Source: Kitasatospora gansuensis (GTDB lineage: Bacteria > Actinomycetota > Actinomycetes > Streptomycetales > Streptomycetaceae). Taken from it: a stretch of DNA of 64,000 nt. The DNA lies in NCBI RefSeq assembly GCF_014203705.1, contig NZ_JACHJR010000001.1, positions 4,154,001 through 4,218,000 of the forward strand, given 5' to 3'. Each line of letters opens with the position of its first letter. Positions within the stretch are counted from its first letter, which is position 1. The translations under genes were made by a program, and so were the position numbers. The notes beneath the pieces were generated by a model that worked only from the letters and a program-made list of their open reading frames with translations, was not told the DNA's origin and did not search any database. Positions 1 to 8,636 of the stretch are shown piece after piece.

Positions 1-453
1 CCGCCGACGCTCCGTCACCTCGGCCTCCCACCAGGCCGGGGCCTCGGCGGCGGCCCTGGCACCCTCCAGCATGGTCTGCGAGATCACCGTGTACGCCTCG
101 GTCCAGGACTTCTCGATCTCCTGGGTCCAGGAGTGGCCGGAGAAGTGCCGCAGCGCGGCGAGCAGGCTGGCTCCGACGGCGGGGTAGTGCTCGGCGGCGG
201 CCTGGAACTTCCGGTGGTCCCGGCCGAGTGCGCGCAGGTACTCGGTGAGCCGGTCCGGCCGTTCGAGCTGGAGCACCAGCTGGGTGAGCGCGTGGAACAG
301 GCGGTCGCGCTGCTCGGTCAGCTCCTTGGGGAACAGTCGGCGGAGCTCCGGGCTGTGCGCGAAGAGGTGCACGTAGAAGTACTTGACCAGCTGGTCGGCC
401 CGGCGCTCGACGACGGCGAAGCTGGCGCGGATGAGCGCGGGGTCGAAGGACAC
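1..453 (-). CDS. flavohemoglobin-type globin, N-terminal part (cut by window edge)
   Basis: Read on the minus strand from a GTG at 451-453, the 151 visible codons form a globin domain. It opens with VSFDPALIRASFAVVERRAD, has YFYVHLF and LRRLFPK in the B/CD region, and carries a probable proximal haem histidine in LGRDHRKF. The visible part ends in a Trp-rich stretch (AWWEAEV), where flavohemoglobins pass into the FAD/NAD(P)H reductase module. That module would lie left of the window. Flavohemoglobins oxidise nitric oxide to nitrate in the cytoplasm. An 11-bp inverted repeat (476-486) sits 23 bp upstream of the start. A single-domain globin remains possible because the C-terminus is unseen. 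Confidence 0.75.
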   Translation of the reverse strand, partial: MSFDPALIRASFAVVERRADQLVKYFYVHLFAHSPELRRLFPKELTEQRDRLFHALTQLVLQLERPDRLTEYLRALGRDHRKFQAAAEHYPAVGASLLAALRHFSGHSWTQEIEKSWTEAYTVISQTMLEGARAAAEAPAWWEAEVTERRR

Positions 454-475
454 TGCGCAGATTCTACGCAAGGTG

Positions 476-486
476 CGAATTATTCG
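476..486. promoter_or_regulatory. inverted repeat upstream of the globin gene, candidate operator
   Basis: CGAAT-T-ATTCG is a perfect inverted repeat with 5-bp arms and a one-base centre. It lies 23 bp before the globin GTG in a locally A/T-richer patch. Streptomyces flavohemoglobin genes are commonly controlled by the NO sensor NsrR, an Rrf2 protein. I cannot match this site to an NsrR consensus with certainty, so only the repeat and its position are claimed. Confidence 0.3.
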
Positions 487-728
487 AACAGGTATCGGTA
501 ATGAACGGTCAAGCACCGGACAGTAACGACCGGTTGGCCACCAACCCCGAGTGGCTGAAAACGGATGGGCCGTCAACTTCCTAGGCTGCCGGACGAGTGA
601 CCGCCAATCGGGTAGCAGTAGGGCATTCGTCGCGGTGTCACGGTATGACGGACTCCAGATCGTGATTCCGTTTTGTCAGAACTTATGCCTGCCGCGCCGG
701 TTGGCGGCCGACACCGAAGGAGAGCCGG

Positions 729-3700
729 ATGAGCCGACAGTCCTCCCACGCCGCCGAGTCGTCAGCCACCAGCTCGGGCCGGTGGGCCGCGAGACCGCCG
801 AGACGGAACGGAATCACCCGGAGAATGGCCGCGATCACGGCCGCCGGGCTCCTGGTCGGCTGGAATTCGACCCTGCTCGGCCCGGCCGCCGAAGCCCAGC
901 AGACCCCGGATTCCTGGACCGCCGAGCGCCGGGCCGTGCTGCCGTCCGGCCTGGGTATCCAGTTCGACTTCGCCCCCCTCCCCGGCATCGCCGTCAGGAC
1001 CGCCCCCGGAAAGCTCGCCACCGGCGGCCCCGGATACGCGGACGGACTGCGCGGCGGCGACCCCGCCACCGGCTTCGAACTCGGCGTGGAACGCCCGCTG
1101 ACCGACGGCTCCTGGCGCACCCTCGGCACCCTCCAGCTCTCCTTCAGCCGCGCGGTCCGGAACCCCCGGCTGCACCTCAGCGGCCTGGCCGCGCTGGCCA
1201 CCGGCAAGGGCGGCTCCACCGGGACCGCGAGCCGACTGACCGTCACGGGCGGTTCCCCGAGCGCCCCCAGCCTGGTCGCCCGCACCGACTGGGCCGGCTG
1301 GACGGTCGGCGACAACGCCCTGACCCCGACCGGTACGGGCGCCACCGACGGCACCACTCCCGGCAGCGGCACGCTCGAACTCTCCGGCACGGTCAGCACC
1401 GTGACCTTCCGGGTGGAACAGCGCAGCACCGCCCGGGACGGCTCCACCACCGCCCCCGAGTCGCCCGCGCAGGCGTACACCGTGACGCTCGACGAAGGCG
1501 TCGGCACCGCCCCGCAGGGGTACGGCAACGTCTCGCACCTGGTCTCCGACGTCTTCCTCGGCCGGACCGCCAGCGGTGCCGCCGGGGTGCGCCCGACCGT
1601 CGCCGCCACCTCCGCGCAACGGCTGCTGCCCCCGGGCGGCTCGGCCCCGCAGGAGCCGGCCGAACTGCGCGAGCGGGACCAGCCGATGGTCGAACTGGAC
1701 GGTGGCGCGAGCCGCCGCAGCCCCTGGGCCAACCCGGCCCCGCCGGAGCTCCAGCCGGGACGCGGCGAGTACCAGGGCGCCGACCCGACCGTCCCGTTCC
1801 CCGCCGAGGCGGCGATCGGGCGGTACTACGACCTCACCGTCCCGGTCAGTCCGGGCCCCGGCCCGGCCACCCTGGCCGGCTGGATCGACTTCGACCACAA
1901 CGGGAGGTTCGACGCCACCGAACGGGTGCAGAGCGAGGTGCTGGTCGGCGCGAAGAGCGCGCAGCTGGAGTGGACCGTGCCCGGCAACGCCGCCGCCGGC
2001 GAGACCTGGGCCCGGCTGCGGATCGCCCGCAACTCCGCCCAACTCGTCACCCCCGGCGGTTACGCCGACTCCGGCGAGGTGACCGACCAGCGGATCAAGC
2101 TCACCGTCGGCGCCGCCCGGCCGGAGATCACCGGCCCGGTCAGCGGAGCGGTGGTGGCCGACGCCCGCCCGGAGATCCGGGGCGAGGCCGGGGTGCAGGG
2201 CGCCACCGTCGCGATCATGGCCGGTGACACCACGCTCTGCCGGAGCACCGTCGCCAAGGACGGCCGCTGGAGCTGCCGGCCCGACACGCCACTCCCGGCC
2301 GGTGCCCACACCCTCACCCCGGTGGAGACCACCAAGGGCGGCGTGGTGCTGCGCGGCGAGGAGATCCGGATCACCGTCAAGACCGACCCGCCGGCCGCGC
2401 CGGTCCTCACCCTGCCCGAGTACACCAACGACCCGGGCCTGCTGCTCACCGGCACCGGCGACCCCGGCAGCACCGTCTCGGTGGTGGACGCCGCCAACGC
2501 CCCCGGCGCCGGACGGATCGCCGGCGAGCTGTGCAGCACCGCCGTGGCGGCCGACCGCAGCTGGTCCTGCCTGCCGGTGGAGAACCTCGCCGACGGCAAG
2601 CACCAGCTGACCGCCTCGGCCACCGACGGCGCGGGCAACCGGACGGCCGGGAAGCCGGTGCCGCTCACCGTCGACACCGTGGCACCGCCCCGGCCGGTGC
2701 TCGGCTCGCCCGCCGCAGGTGCCGAACTCACCTCCGCCCGCCCCCGGCTGACCGGCCGGGCCGAGCCCGGCTCCACCGTCACCGTCACCACCCGGGGCGG
2801 TACGGCGGGCGAGCGGGTGGTGCTGTGCACCGCCGTGACCGGGGTGGACGGGGCCTGGAGCTGCACGCCCGCCCGGGATCTGACGGCGGGTGAGCAGTCC
2901 CTGGTGGTCACCGCCACCGACCGGGCCGGCAACGCCACCTCGGCGGACGCGGTCACGGTCACGGCGCGGCCGGTGGCGGAGCCGTCTCCGTCCTCCTCTC
3001 CTTCGGCGTCCGCGTCGGCTGCGGCCTCTGCTCCTGCGGTGCCGTCGGTCATGCCGTCGCCGTCGCCGGTGCTGCCGTCGGCCGGGGTCACTCTCCCCTC
3101 ACCGTCGGCCTCGGTGTCGGCACCGGTGGTGTCCGCCTCGGCGGCACCGTCGCCGTCGCCCTCGGTGTCGGTGGGCGCGGTCGAACCGCCGTTCGGCGAG
3201 CCGGTGTTGACCCCGGAGGAGGCGGCGGCGATTCTGCCGATCGTGATCCCGCCGGTGGTGATCGAGCTGCCCGTGGTGCTGCCGTCGCCGGCCGTCAGCC
3301 CGGTGCTGTCGCCGTCCCCGGTGCCCTCGGCGCCCTCGGCCGCACCGTCGGTCCCCTCGGCCGCGCCATCGGCCTCGGTGGCCGCGCCGGTCGGCGGGTC
3401 GGCCTCCCCGGCGGTCGGCGCGGCGGTGGTGGCGAGTGCCACGCCCGCAGCGAGCGCCGCTCCCTCGCCGGCAGCCGGTACGGCTCCCTCGCCGACAGCG
3501 AGCGCAAGCGCCACCCCCGCCGCCGGCAAGCCCGCCGTGGCCGCCGCCCCCGCCCCCGCCGCGCCTGCCGCGCCGAAGGCGTCCGGCGTCCCGTCCGCCT
3601 CGCCGGTGTCGGTCGATCCGATGGCCCCGGAGCCGCGCAACCTCGCCGCGCCGCCGGTGGGCGCCGAGCGTCCGAGTTCCGAGACGTGGCGTACGGCGGC

Positions 3701-3788
3701 CTGCGGTGTGCTGCTGATGCTGGCGGCGGTCGGGTTGCTGACCCGGCGGGTGTTCGGTCGTGGTCCGGGCGGTCGGCGACGCCGCTGA
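729..3788 (+). CDS. large secreted, membrane-anchored surface protein with GEVED and Ig-like repeats
   Basis: A 1019-aa protein starting at ATG 729 behind AAGGAG. The N-terminus has a long arginine-rich n-region (PRRNGITRRM) and hydrophobic core ending near AEAQ, so a Sec or Tat signal is likely. Residues about 55-330 form a beta-rich domain. A GEVED-like domain follows (WIDFDHNGRFDATE, then GYADSGEVTD), then three Ig-like repeats of about 85 aa, each with a W-S-C core (RWSCRPD, SWSCLPV, AWSCTPA). A Ser/Pro/Ala linker of some 240 residues leads to one membrane helix (GVLLMLAAVGLLTRRVFG) and RRRR. No LPXTG or LAXTG sortase motif precedes the helix, so membrane rather than covalent wall anchoring is inferred. 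Probably an adhesin or cell-surface structural protein. Substrate or partner unknown. Confidence 0.85.
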   Translation: MSRQSSHAAESSATSSGRWAARPPRRNGITRRMAAITAAGLLVGWNSTLLGPAAEAQQTPDSWTAERRAVLPSGLGIQFDFAPLPGIAVRTAPGKLATGGPGYADGLRGGDPATGFELGVERPLTDGSWRTLGTLQLSFSRAVRNPRLHLSGLAALATGKGGSTGTASRLTVTGGSPSAPSLVARTDWAGWTVGDNALTPTGTGATDGTTPGSGTLELSGTVSTVTFRVEQRSTARDGSTTAPESPAQAYTVTLDEGVGTAPQGYGNVSHLVSDVFLGRTASGAAGVRPTVAATSAQRLLPPGGSAPQEPAELRERDQPMVELDGGASRRSPWANPAPPELQPGRGEYQGADPTVPFPAEAAIGRYYDLTVPVSPGPGPATLAGWIDFDHNGRFDATERVQSEVLVGAKSAQLEWTVPGNAAAGETWARLRIARNSAQLVTPGGYADSGEVTDQRIKLTVGAARPEITGPVSGAVVADARPEIRGEAGVQGATVAIMAGDTTLCRSTVAKDGRWSCRPDTPLPAGAHTLTPVETTKGGVVLRGEEIRITVKTDPPAAPVLTLPEYTNDPGLLLTGTGDPGSTVSVVDAANAPGAGRIAGELCSTAVAADRSWSCLPVENLADGKHQLTASATDGAGNRTAGKPVPLTVDTVAPPRPVLGSPAAGAELTSARPRLTGRAEPGSTVTVTTRGGTAGERVVLCTAVTGVDGAWSCTPARDLTAGEQSLVVTATDRAGNATSADAVTVTARPVAEPSPSSSPSASASAAASAPAVPSVMPSPSPVLPSAGVTLPSPSASVSAPVVSASAAPSPSPSVSVGAVEPPFGEPVLTPEEAAAILPIVIPPVVIELPVVLPSPAVSPVLSPSPVPSAPSAAPSVPSAAPSASVAAPVGGSASPAVGAAVVASATPAASAAPSPAAGTAPSPTASASATPAAGKPAVAAAPAPAAPAAPKASGVPSASPVSVDPMAPEPRNLAAPPVGAERPSSETWRTAACGVLLMLAAVGLLTRRVFGRGPGGRRRR

Positions 3789-3795
3789 GCTGGGG

Positions 3796-3829
3796 ATCTG
3801 ACGGCGCGTCGGCCGACGCGCCGTCAGAT
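3796..3829. terminator. 34-bp perfect palindrome after the surface-protein gene
   Basis: Two 17-bp arms meet at 3812/3813 with no loop in the DNA, the core being CTGACGGCGCGTCGG and its complement. It starts 8 bp after the stop at 3788 and has no T-run, which is usual for actinomycete terminators. The right arm recurs identically over 19 bp at 13209-13227, so it may belong to a dispersed repeat family. Confidence 0.65.
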
Positions 3830-3952
3830 AGGCTGCGACACGCCGCGCACTAAATGTCGCATTTGATGACTTATCAACTTAGCCTGAATCTGGCACCGCC
3901 CGTCAGATCCGGGCCGCCCGTTGCGCGACACACCGACCCCGAGGAACCGTGC

Positions 3953-5230
3953 ATGGACGTCACCCGCGAATCTTCGCCGCGACCCAATTCCTGGCCCCCG
4001 GCCCCGCCGGAGCTGCCCCAGCGCGGCGGTGGCGCCACCCAGCTGAGCAAGGCGGTCGCCGACGCGGTCGCCAGGCCGTTGATCAAGGCCCGGCCGGTGA
4101 CCGTCCAGGACGAGCTCGACACCGACCACGATTCCGCCGCCCGGACGCTGGTCGGTGCCCTGGCCGGGCCTGACACGCAGACCGGACGCGCCGTGGTCGA
4201 CACGCCGTTCGAACCGCCGGTCGGCGCGTCGAGCAGCGAGTCCCGGGCGAGTCGCCGTCCGCCCCGGACCGACCCCGCCCTCCGCGAGCAGCAGGCCCGT
4301 TCATTGCCGGGCTGGCTCGCGCTGCTGGTCCTGCTGGCCGCGCTGGCCGGAGTGGTCCTGGTGCTCGCCCGGGCCGGGGTGATCCCGCACCTCGACGGGC
4401 TGCCCGACCTCCGCGGCGCCGCCGCCAAGGCCGGCGGCGGGGCCGAGATCACCGCCCGTTCGATCGCCGCCGTCTCGGCGGCCGGGCTTGTGGTGCTGGC
4501 GACCCTGGCCGGACTGCTGGTCAACGCCGGTGGCGAGACCCGGGTGCTCACCCGCTGGGGCCGCTACCGGGGCACCGTCCGGCGCACCGGCCTGCTCTGG
4601 GTCAACCCGCTGCTGCGCCGCCGCCGGGTGGACATCCGGCTCCGGCATTGGCGCAGCGAGCCGGTGCAGGTCGCGGACCGTACCGGCACCCCGATCGTGG
4701 TCCGGCTGCTGATCGTCTGGCGGGTCAAGGACACGGCCAGGGCGACGCTCGCCATCGCCGGGCACGAGGACTACCTGCGCGAGCAGGTGCACGCGGTGCT
4801 CACCCGGACCGCCAGCGCCCTGCCCTGCGACAGCAACTCCGCGCCCGGCCCCGCCCTGCGGGACGGCCAGTGGTTCGCCGACGAGCTGACCAGGTCGCTG
4901 GCAGCCGAGGCGGCGCCGGCCGGGATCGAGGTCTACTCGGTCCAGCCGCTCGCCCTCGACTACGCCCCCGAGGTGGCCGACAGCATGCGTCGGCGCCGCC
5001 TCGCGGACCTGGACGCGGGGCTGCGGACCGTCCTGGTGGACGACGCGGTCGAGGCCGCCGCCCTCGCGGTACGCCGCCTGGAGCGGGCCACCGCCCACGA
5101 GTTGGACGAGGCCGCCCGCAGCGCGCTGATGGAGCAGCTGCTGGTCGCGTTCGTGGCCCCCTCCGGGGTGGCCGCCTCGGTACCCTCGCCGGCCGCCCGG
5201 GCCGGGAGGAAGGAAGGAAAGCTCGCGTGA
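3953..5230 (+). CDS. SPFH/Band 7 domain membrane protein
   Basis: 425 aa from ATG 3953, chosen because GAGGA lies 8 bp upstream; the in-frame ATG at 3854 has no ribosome site. About 100 hydrophilic residues come first, then two membrane helices (GWLALLVLLAALAGVVLVL and AAGLVVLATLAGLLVNAG). An SPFH/Band 7 domain follows: it begins TRVLTRWGRYRG, continues with PIVVRLLIVWRVKD, and ends in a helical segment with GIEVYSVQPLAL. Such stomatin/flotillin-like proteins oligomerise at membranes and often scaffold proteases or envelope enzymes. Its TGA overlaps the GTG of the NlpC/P60 gene, so the two are translationally coupled and probably act together at the envelope. Confidence 0.85.
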   Translation: MDVTRESSPRPNSWPPAPPELPQRGGGATQLSKAVADAVARPLIKARPVTVQDELDTDHDSAARTLVGALAGPDTQTGRAVVDTPFEPPVGASSSESRASRRPPRTDPALREQQARSLPGWLALLVLLAALAGVVLVLARAGVIPHLDGLPDLRGAAAKAGGGAEITARSIAAVSAAGLVVLATLAGLLVNAGGETRVLTRWGRYRGTVRRTGLLWVNPLLRRRRVDIRLRHWRSEPVQVADRTGTPIVVRLLIVWRVKDTARATLAIAGHEDYLREQVHAVLTRTASALPCDSNSAPGPALRDGQWFADELTRSLAAEAAPAGIEVYSVQPLALDYAPEVADSMRRRRLADLDAGLRTVLVDDAVEAAALAVRRLERATAHELDEAARSALMEQLLVAFVAPSGVAASVPSPAARAGRKEGKLA

Positions 5231-6159
5231 AGATAGCCACCGACCCCGCCCTGATCGGTTTCGCCGACCTCACCCCGACCGCCGGTCCGTGCGGCTGCGC
5301 CCACTGCCTGGCCGTCTCCCGCCGACTGGCCAGGGCCCGGGGCGCAGTTGGGCCCGGCAGTGCCGACGGCGGCCGAATACACCGGGCGGTCCGGGCCACC
5401 TGTGTCGCCACCACCGTGCTGGCCGGTGCGGGAGTGATCGGGCTCGGACTGGGCGCGACCACCGCGAACGCCATGCCGGCGCCCAGCAAGCAGGGCTGGG
5501 ACGGTACGAAGTACTGGTTCAAGAACGCCAACGGCGAGTGGCGCTACACCAGTTACCTCTCGGTCTACCAGGCGCGCACCGCCCAGGGCTCCACTCCGCC
5601 CTCCGCTGCCTCTACCAACTCCGTTGGTATCCAGCAGGGTTGGGATGGCTCGAAGTACTGGTTCAAGAACAGCAGCGGCGAGTGGCGCTACACCAGCCAT
5701 CTCTCGGTCTACCAGGCCCGCACCGGCCAGTCCGGCGGCGGCACCGCCCCGGCCCCCGCGCCCGCCCCGCCGACGGCGCCCTCGACGCCCGCCTCCGGCA
5801 GCATCGAGTCGGCGATCGCCTTCGCCTCGGCCCAGCTCGGCAAGCCGTACGTCTGGGGCGGCAACGGCCCGTCCGGCTTCGACTGCTCCGGCCTGGTCCA
5901 GCAGGCGTACCGCCGGGCCGGGATCAGCCTGCCGCGGGTCGCGGACGACCAGTACGCGGCCGGCACGCCGATCAGCTCGGGCCAGCTCCGCCGCGGCGAC
6001 CTGATCTTCTGGTCCAACAGCAGCCGGGCCTCCGGCATCCACCACGTCGCCATCTACCTCGGCGACAACAAGTACCTGGAAGCCGCCCGCCCCGGCACCA
6101 CCATCCGCATCTCGACCCTGAGCAAGGGGTACTTCCCCACCCACTTGGCCCGCCCGTAG
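5227..6159 (+). CDS. secreted NlpC/P60 peptidoglycan endopeptidase with two tandem repeats
   Basis: 310 aa from GTG 5227, which overlaps the preceding TGA (GTGA). The first 55 residues are hydrophilic and hold CGCAHC at 22-27. A hydrophobic segment (TTVLAGAGVIGLGLGA) then acts as signal or anchor, ending near TANA. Two near-identical repeats of about 31 aa follow (cores QGWDGTKYWFKN and QGWDGSKYWFKN, both ending LSVYQART), then a Pro/Ala linker. The C-terminal NlpC/P60 domain has the catalytic Cys in FDCSGLV and His in IHHVAIYLG. This family cleaves D-gamma-Glu-diamino acid bonds in the peptidoglycan stem peptide. The repeats probably bind cell wall. The Cys cluster before the export signal is unusual. 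Confidence 0.88.
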   Translation: MKIATDPALIGFADLTPTAGPCGCAHCLAVSRRLARARGAVGPGSADGGRIHRAVRATCVATTVLAGAGVIGLGLGATTANAMPAPSKQGWDGTKYWFKNANGEWRYTSYLSVYQARTAQGSTPPSAASTNSVGIQQGWDGSKYWFKNSSGEWRYTSHLSVYQARTGQSGGGTAPAPAPAPPTAPSTPASGSIESAIAFASAQLGKPYVWGGNGPSGFDCSGLVQQAYRRAGISLPRVADDQYAAGTPISSGQLRRGDLIFWSNSSRASGIHHVAIYLGDNKYLEAARPGTTIRISTLSKGYFPTHLARP

Positions 6160-6175
6160 CGCACGGGCGGCGCCA

Positions 6176-6233
6176 GGGGCGCGGAAGCCCGCGCGAGCCG
6201 CCGCTCCAGCAGCTCGCGCGGGGCCCGCGCCCC
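6176..6233. terminator. long GC hairpin between convergent genes
   Basis: Outer arms GGGGCGCGG and CCGCGCCCC enclose a second stem (CGCGCGAGC with GCTCGCGCG) around a loop near 6199-6211. It lies between the NlpC/P60 stop (6159) and the convergent aldo/keto reductase stop (6273) and can terminate from both sides. Confidence 0.6.
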
Positions 6234-6272
6234 GATGCGCCGTCAGGTAGCGCGCCGTCAGGCAAGCCACCC

Positions 6273-7241
6273 TCAGGCCGAGGCCGCGTCCAGCAGAGCC
6301 AGCTCCGCCGGCCGGAGCCGCAGCCGGGATGCCGCCAGCAAGGGCGGCAGCTGCTCCACCGTCCGCGCGCTGGCGATCGGCGCGGCGACGGTCGGCTGCG
6401 CGGCCAGCCAGGCCAGCGCGACGGTGGCCTGCGCCACGCCGTGCTCGGCGGCGACCTGGTCGAGGGCGTCCAGCACCTTCGGCCCGCGCGGGTCCTCCAG
6501 GTAGCGCGCGGCGCCGATCGCCCGGGCGCTCTCCACCGCCGCGCCGCCGGGCCGGTACTTGCCGGTCAGGAAGCCGGAGGCGAGCGCGTAGTACGGCACG
6601 GCGGACAGCCCGTGCGCCGCGACCACCTCGGCCAGCGGGCCCTCGTACGTGCCCCGGGAGACCAGGTTGTAGTGCGGCTGCACCGCGACGTACGCGGCCA
6701 GCCCCTCCCGGGCCGAGAACTCCAGCGCCTCGGTGAGCCGCTCGGCGCTGATGTTGGAGGCGGCCACCGCCCGGACCTTGCCCTCCCGGACCAGCTGGTC
6801 GAGCGCGGGCACGAACTCCTCGACGGGCGTCCCGGTGTCGTCCCGGTGGGTGTAGAGCAGGTCGATGTGGTCGACCCCGAGCCGGCGCAGCGAGTCCTCG
6901 GTGGCGGACTTGATGGTCACCGCGGACAGCCCGCTGGCCTCGGGGTGGGCGCCGACCTTGGTCGCCACCACGATGTCGGCGCGGTTGGCCCGGCTGCGCA
7001 GCCAGTCGCCGATGATGGTCTCGGACTCGCCGCCGGTGTTGCCCGGCACCCAGGACGAGTAGACGTCCGCGGTGTCGACGAAGTTGCCGCCGCCGGCCGC
7101 GTACGCGTCGAGGACGGCGAAGGACTCCGCCCGGTCGGCGGTCCAGCCGAACACGTTGCCGCCGAGCGAGAGGGTGGACACGGCGAGATCCGAACCGCCG
7201 AGGGTCACCTGGTGGGGAGCGTCGCTGAGGTTGTCGGTCAT
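6273..7241 (-). CDS. aldo/keto reductase
   Basis: 322 aa when started at the ATG encoding MTDNLSD; a further 16 codons are open upstream but lack a better start. The AKR tetrad is visible: Asp and Tyr in FVDTADVYSSW, Lys in VVATKVGA, His in DLLYTHRDD. The NADPH-binding part near the C-terminus reads APIASARTVEQL. Enzymes of this group reduce aldehydes and ketones with NADPH in the cytoplasm. The neighbours do not indicate a substrate, and the gene appears monocistronic. Confidence 0.87.
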   Translation of the reverse strand: MTDNLSDAPHQVTLGGSDLAVSTLSLGGNVFGWTADRAESFAVLDAYAAGGGNFVDTADVYSSWVPGNTGGESETIIGDWLRSRANRADIVVATKVGAHPEASGLSAVTIKSATEDSLRRLGVDHIDLLYTHRDDTGTPVEEFVPALDQLVREGKVRAVAASNISAERLTEALEFSAREGLAAYVAVQPHYNLVSRGTYEGPLAEVVAAHGLSAVPYYALASGFLTGKYRPGGAAVESARAIGAARYLEDPRGPKVLDALDQVAAEHGVAQATVALAWLAAQPTVAAPIASARTVEQLPPLLAASRLRLRPAELALLDAASA

Positions 7242-7391
7242 GACCGGAGTCAACCGGATCCCGCAGATCGCCATTCCATCTCCGGGCACTCTTCACGAGC
7301 CTGTCGCATGCCCGTCGCAGACCGCTGGCCGGTCACTCCTACGAGGGGTCCGGGGTGTTCCCCGGCCAGGCGGGTTGGCTAGAGTCCTGCC

Positions 7392-7595
7392 ATGGCTGAC
7401 AACGACTACGACCCCGCCGGCAACACCCAGATGTTCCGGGCGTTCGTCGAAGAGACCCCGGCCGCCCAGGCGCCCGGTTCGGTCACCACCTACGGCAGCG
7501 CCAGTGGCAGCAGCAACCGCACCGGCCTGTTCGCCGGCATCGCGGTGGTCGCCCTCCTGGTGCTCGGCGCCGTCATCTGGCTGGCCGTCAAGTAA
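7392..7595 (+). CDS. small single-helix membrane protein
   Basis: 67 aa from ATG 7392. A hydrophilic, slightly acidic N-terminus of about 42 residues (MADNDYDPAGNTQMFRAF) precedes one strong membrane helix (GLFAGIAVVALLVLGAVIWLAVK) at the very C-terminus, giving a tail-anchored layout. Small one-helix proteins of this kind are widespread and uncharacterised in streptomycetes. Function unknown. Codon bias supports coding. Confidence 0.7.
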   Translation: MADNDYDPAGNTQMFRAFVEETPAAQAPGSVTTYGSASGSSNRTGLFAGIAVVALLVLGAVIWLAVK

Positions 7596-7728
7596 GACCC
7601 TCCGCGGTACCCGGCCCCCAGGCGGGCCGGGTGCCCGGTGCTGCCCACGGACGCGGCGGATCCGACCGGACTGAACCTAGACTGGCCGGGCCCGAGCGAT
7701 CCGTACACCAGTGCCACCGGAGGCCCCC

Positions 7729-8619
7729 GTGACCCAGCAGTCCACCGAGATCGCCCGCAGCCTCGGGCTCGCGGGAGCGGCCAACGCCCGCGACCTCGGC
7801 GGCTACCGGACCACGGACGGCGCGGTGCTGCGCCACGGCGTCGCGCTGCGGGCCGACGCGCTGAACCGGCTCAGCGCCGAGGACGGCGCGCTGCTGGTCG
7901 CGGCCGGCGTCCGCCGGGTGGTCGACCTGCGCAGCACGGACGAGGTCCGCGAGGCGGGCCCCGACCTGATACCCGGTCTGCCCACCGCCGACCTGGTCGA
8001 GCTCGCGCGTTCCACCGAGCCGGTCACCGTCGAGCCGGTCGGCACGGCCGGTCCGACCCTGCACCACCTGCCGGTGTTCGCCGCCGACTTCGACATCTAC
8101 GTGGCGCTGCGCGACGCGCTGGCCGACCGGGACGCGGACAAGCAGTTCGCGCTGCTCGGCAACGGCAAGGCGGCCGGGATGATGACCGGCCTCTACCGCT
8201 GGTTCGTCACCGACCCGGTCGCCCGGGACCGGTTCGCCACCGTGCTGCGGCTGCTGGCCGCGCCGGACGGCCCGCCGGTGCTGTTCCACTGCTCGGCGGG
8301 CAAGGACCGGACCGGCTGGGTGGCCGCGCTCACGCTGACCGCGCTCGGCGTCGACCGGGAGACCGTGTTCGAGGACTACCTGCTGACCAACACCCGCTCG
8401 GCGGCGCTGATCGCGCGCATCATGGAGAGCTTCGGCACCCAGGGCCTGATGAAGGACCCGACCCTGCTGCTGCCGGTCTTCCGGGCCGAGCGGGAGTACC
8501 TGGAGGCGGCCTTCGAGGAGGTCGCGACCGGCTGGACCTCCTTCGAGCACTTCTGGCAGGCCGGCCTCGGCCTGGACGACACCGTGCTGGCCGGCCTGCG
8601 CGCCAACCTGCTGGTCTGA
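7729..8619 (+). CDS. tyrosine/serine protein phosphatase, PtpB-like
   Basis: 296 aa from GTG 7729, preferred because GGAGG at 7719-7723 is well placed; GTG 7711 would put that site inside the gene. The N-terminal ANARDLGGYRT and the P-loop HCSAGKDRTG are the signature of the Mycobacterium PtpB-type family (DUF5125/Y_phosphatase3). Cys is the nucleophile, Arg binds phosphate, and the Lys in the loop is typical of members with lipid-phosphatase activity. VVDLRSTDEV carries the conserved DLR stretch. Cytoplasmic, with no signal peptide. Substrate not predictable. It ends just before the convergent sigma-factor gene. Confidence 0.85.
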   Translation: MTQQSTEIARSLGLAGAANARDLGGYRTTDGAVLRHGVALRADALNRLSAEDGALLVAAGVRRVVDLRSTDEVREAGPDLIPGLPTADLVELARSTEPVTVEPVGTAGPTLHHLPVFAADFDIYVALRDALADRDADKQFALLGNGKAAGMMTGLYRWFVTDPVARDRFATVLRLLAAPDGPPVLFHCSAGKDRTGWVAALTLTALGVDRETVFEDYLLTNTRSAALIARIMESFGTQGLMKDPTLLLPVFRAEREYLEAAFEEVATGWTSFEHFWQAGLGLDDTVLAGLRANLLV

Positions 8620-8636
8620 GTCCGGGCCGAGTACCG

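Noticed and set aside
133..501. Plus-strand open frame at the left edge
   Set aside because: It lies antisense to a clear globin domain on the minus strand; repetitive Val/Gly/Glu composition is a shadow of that gene.
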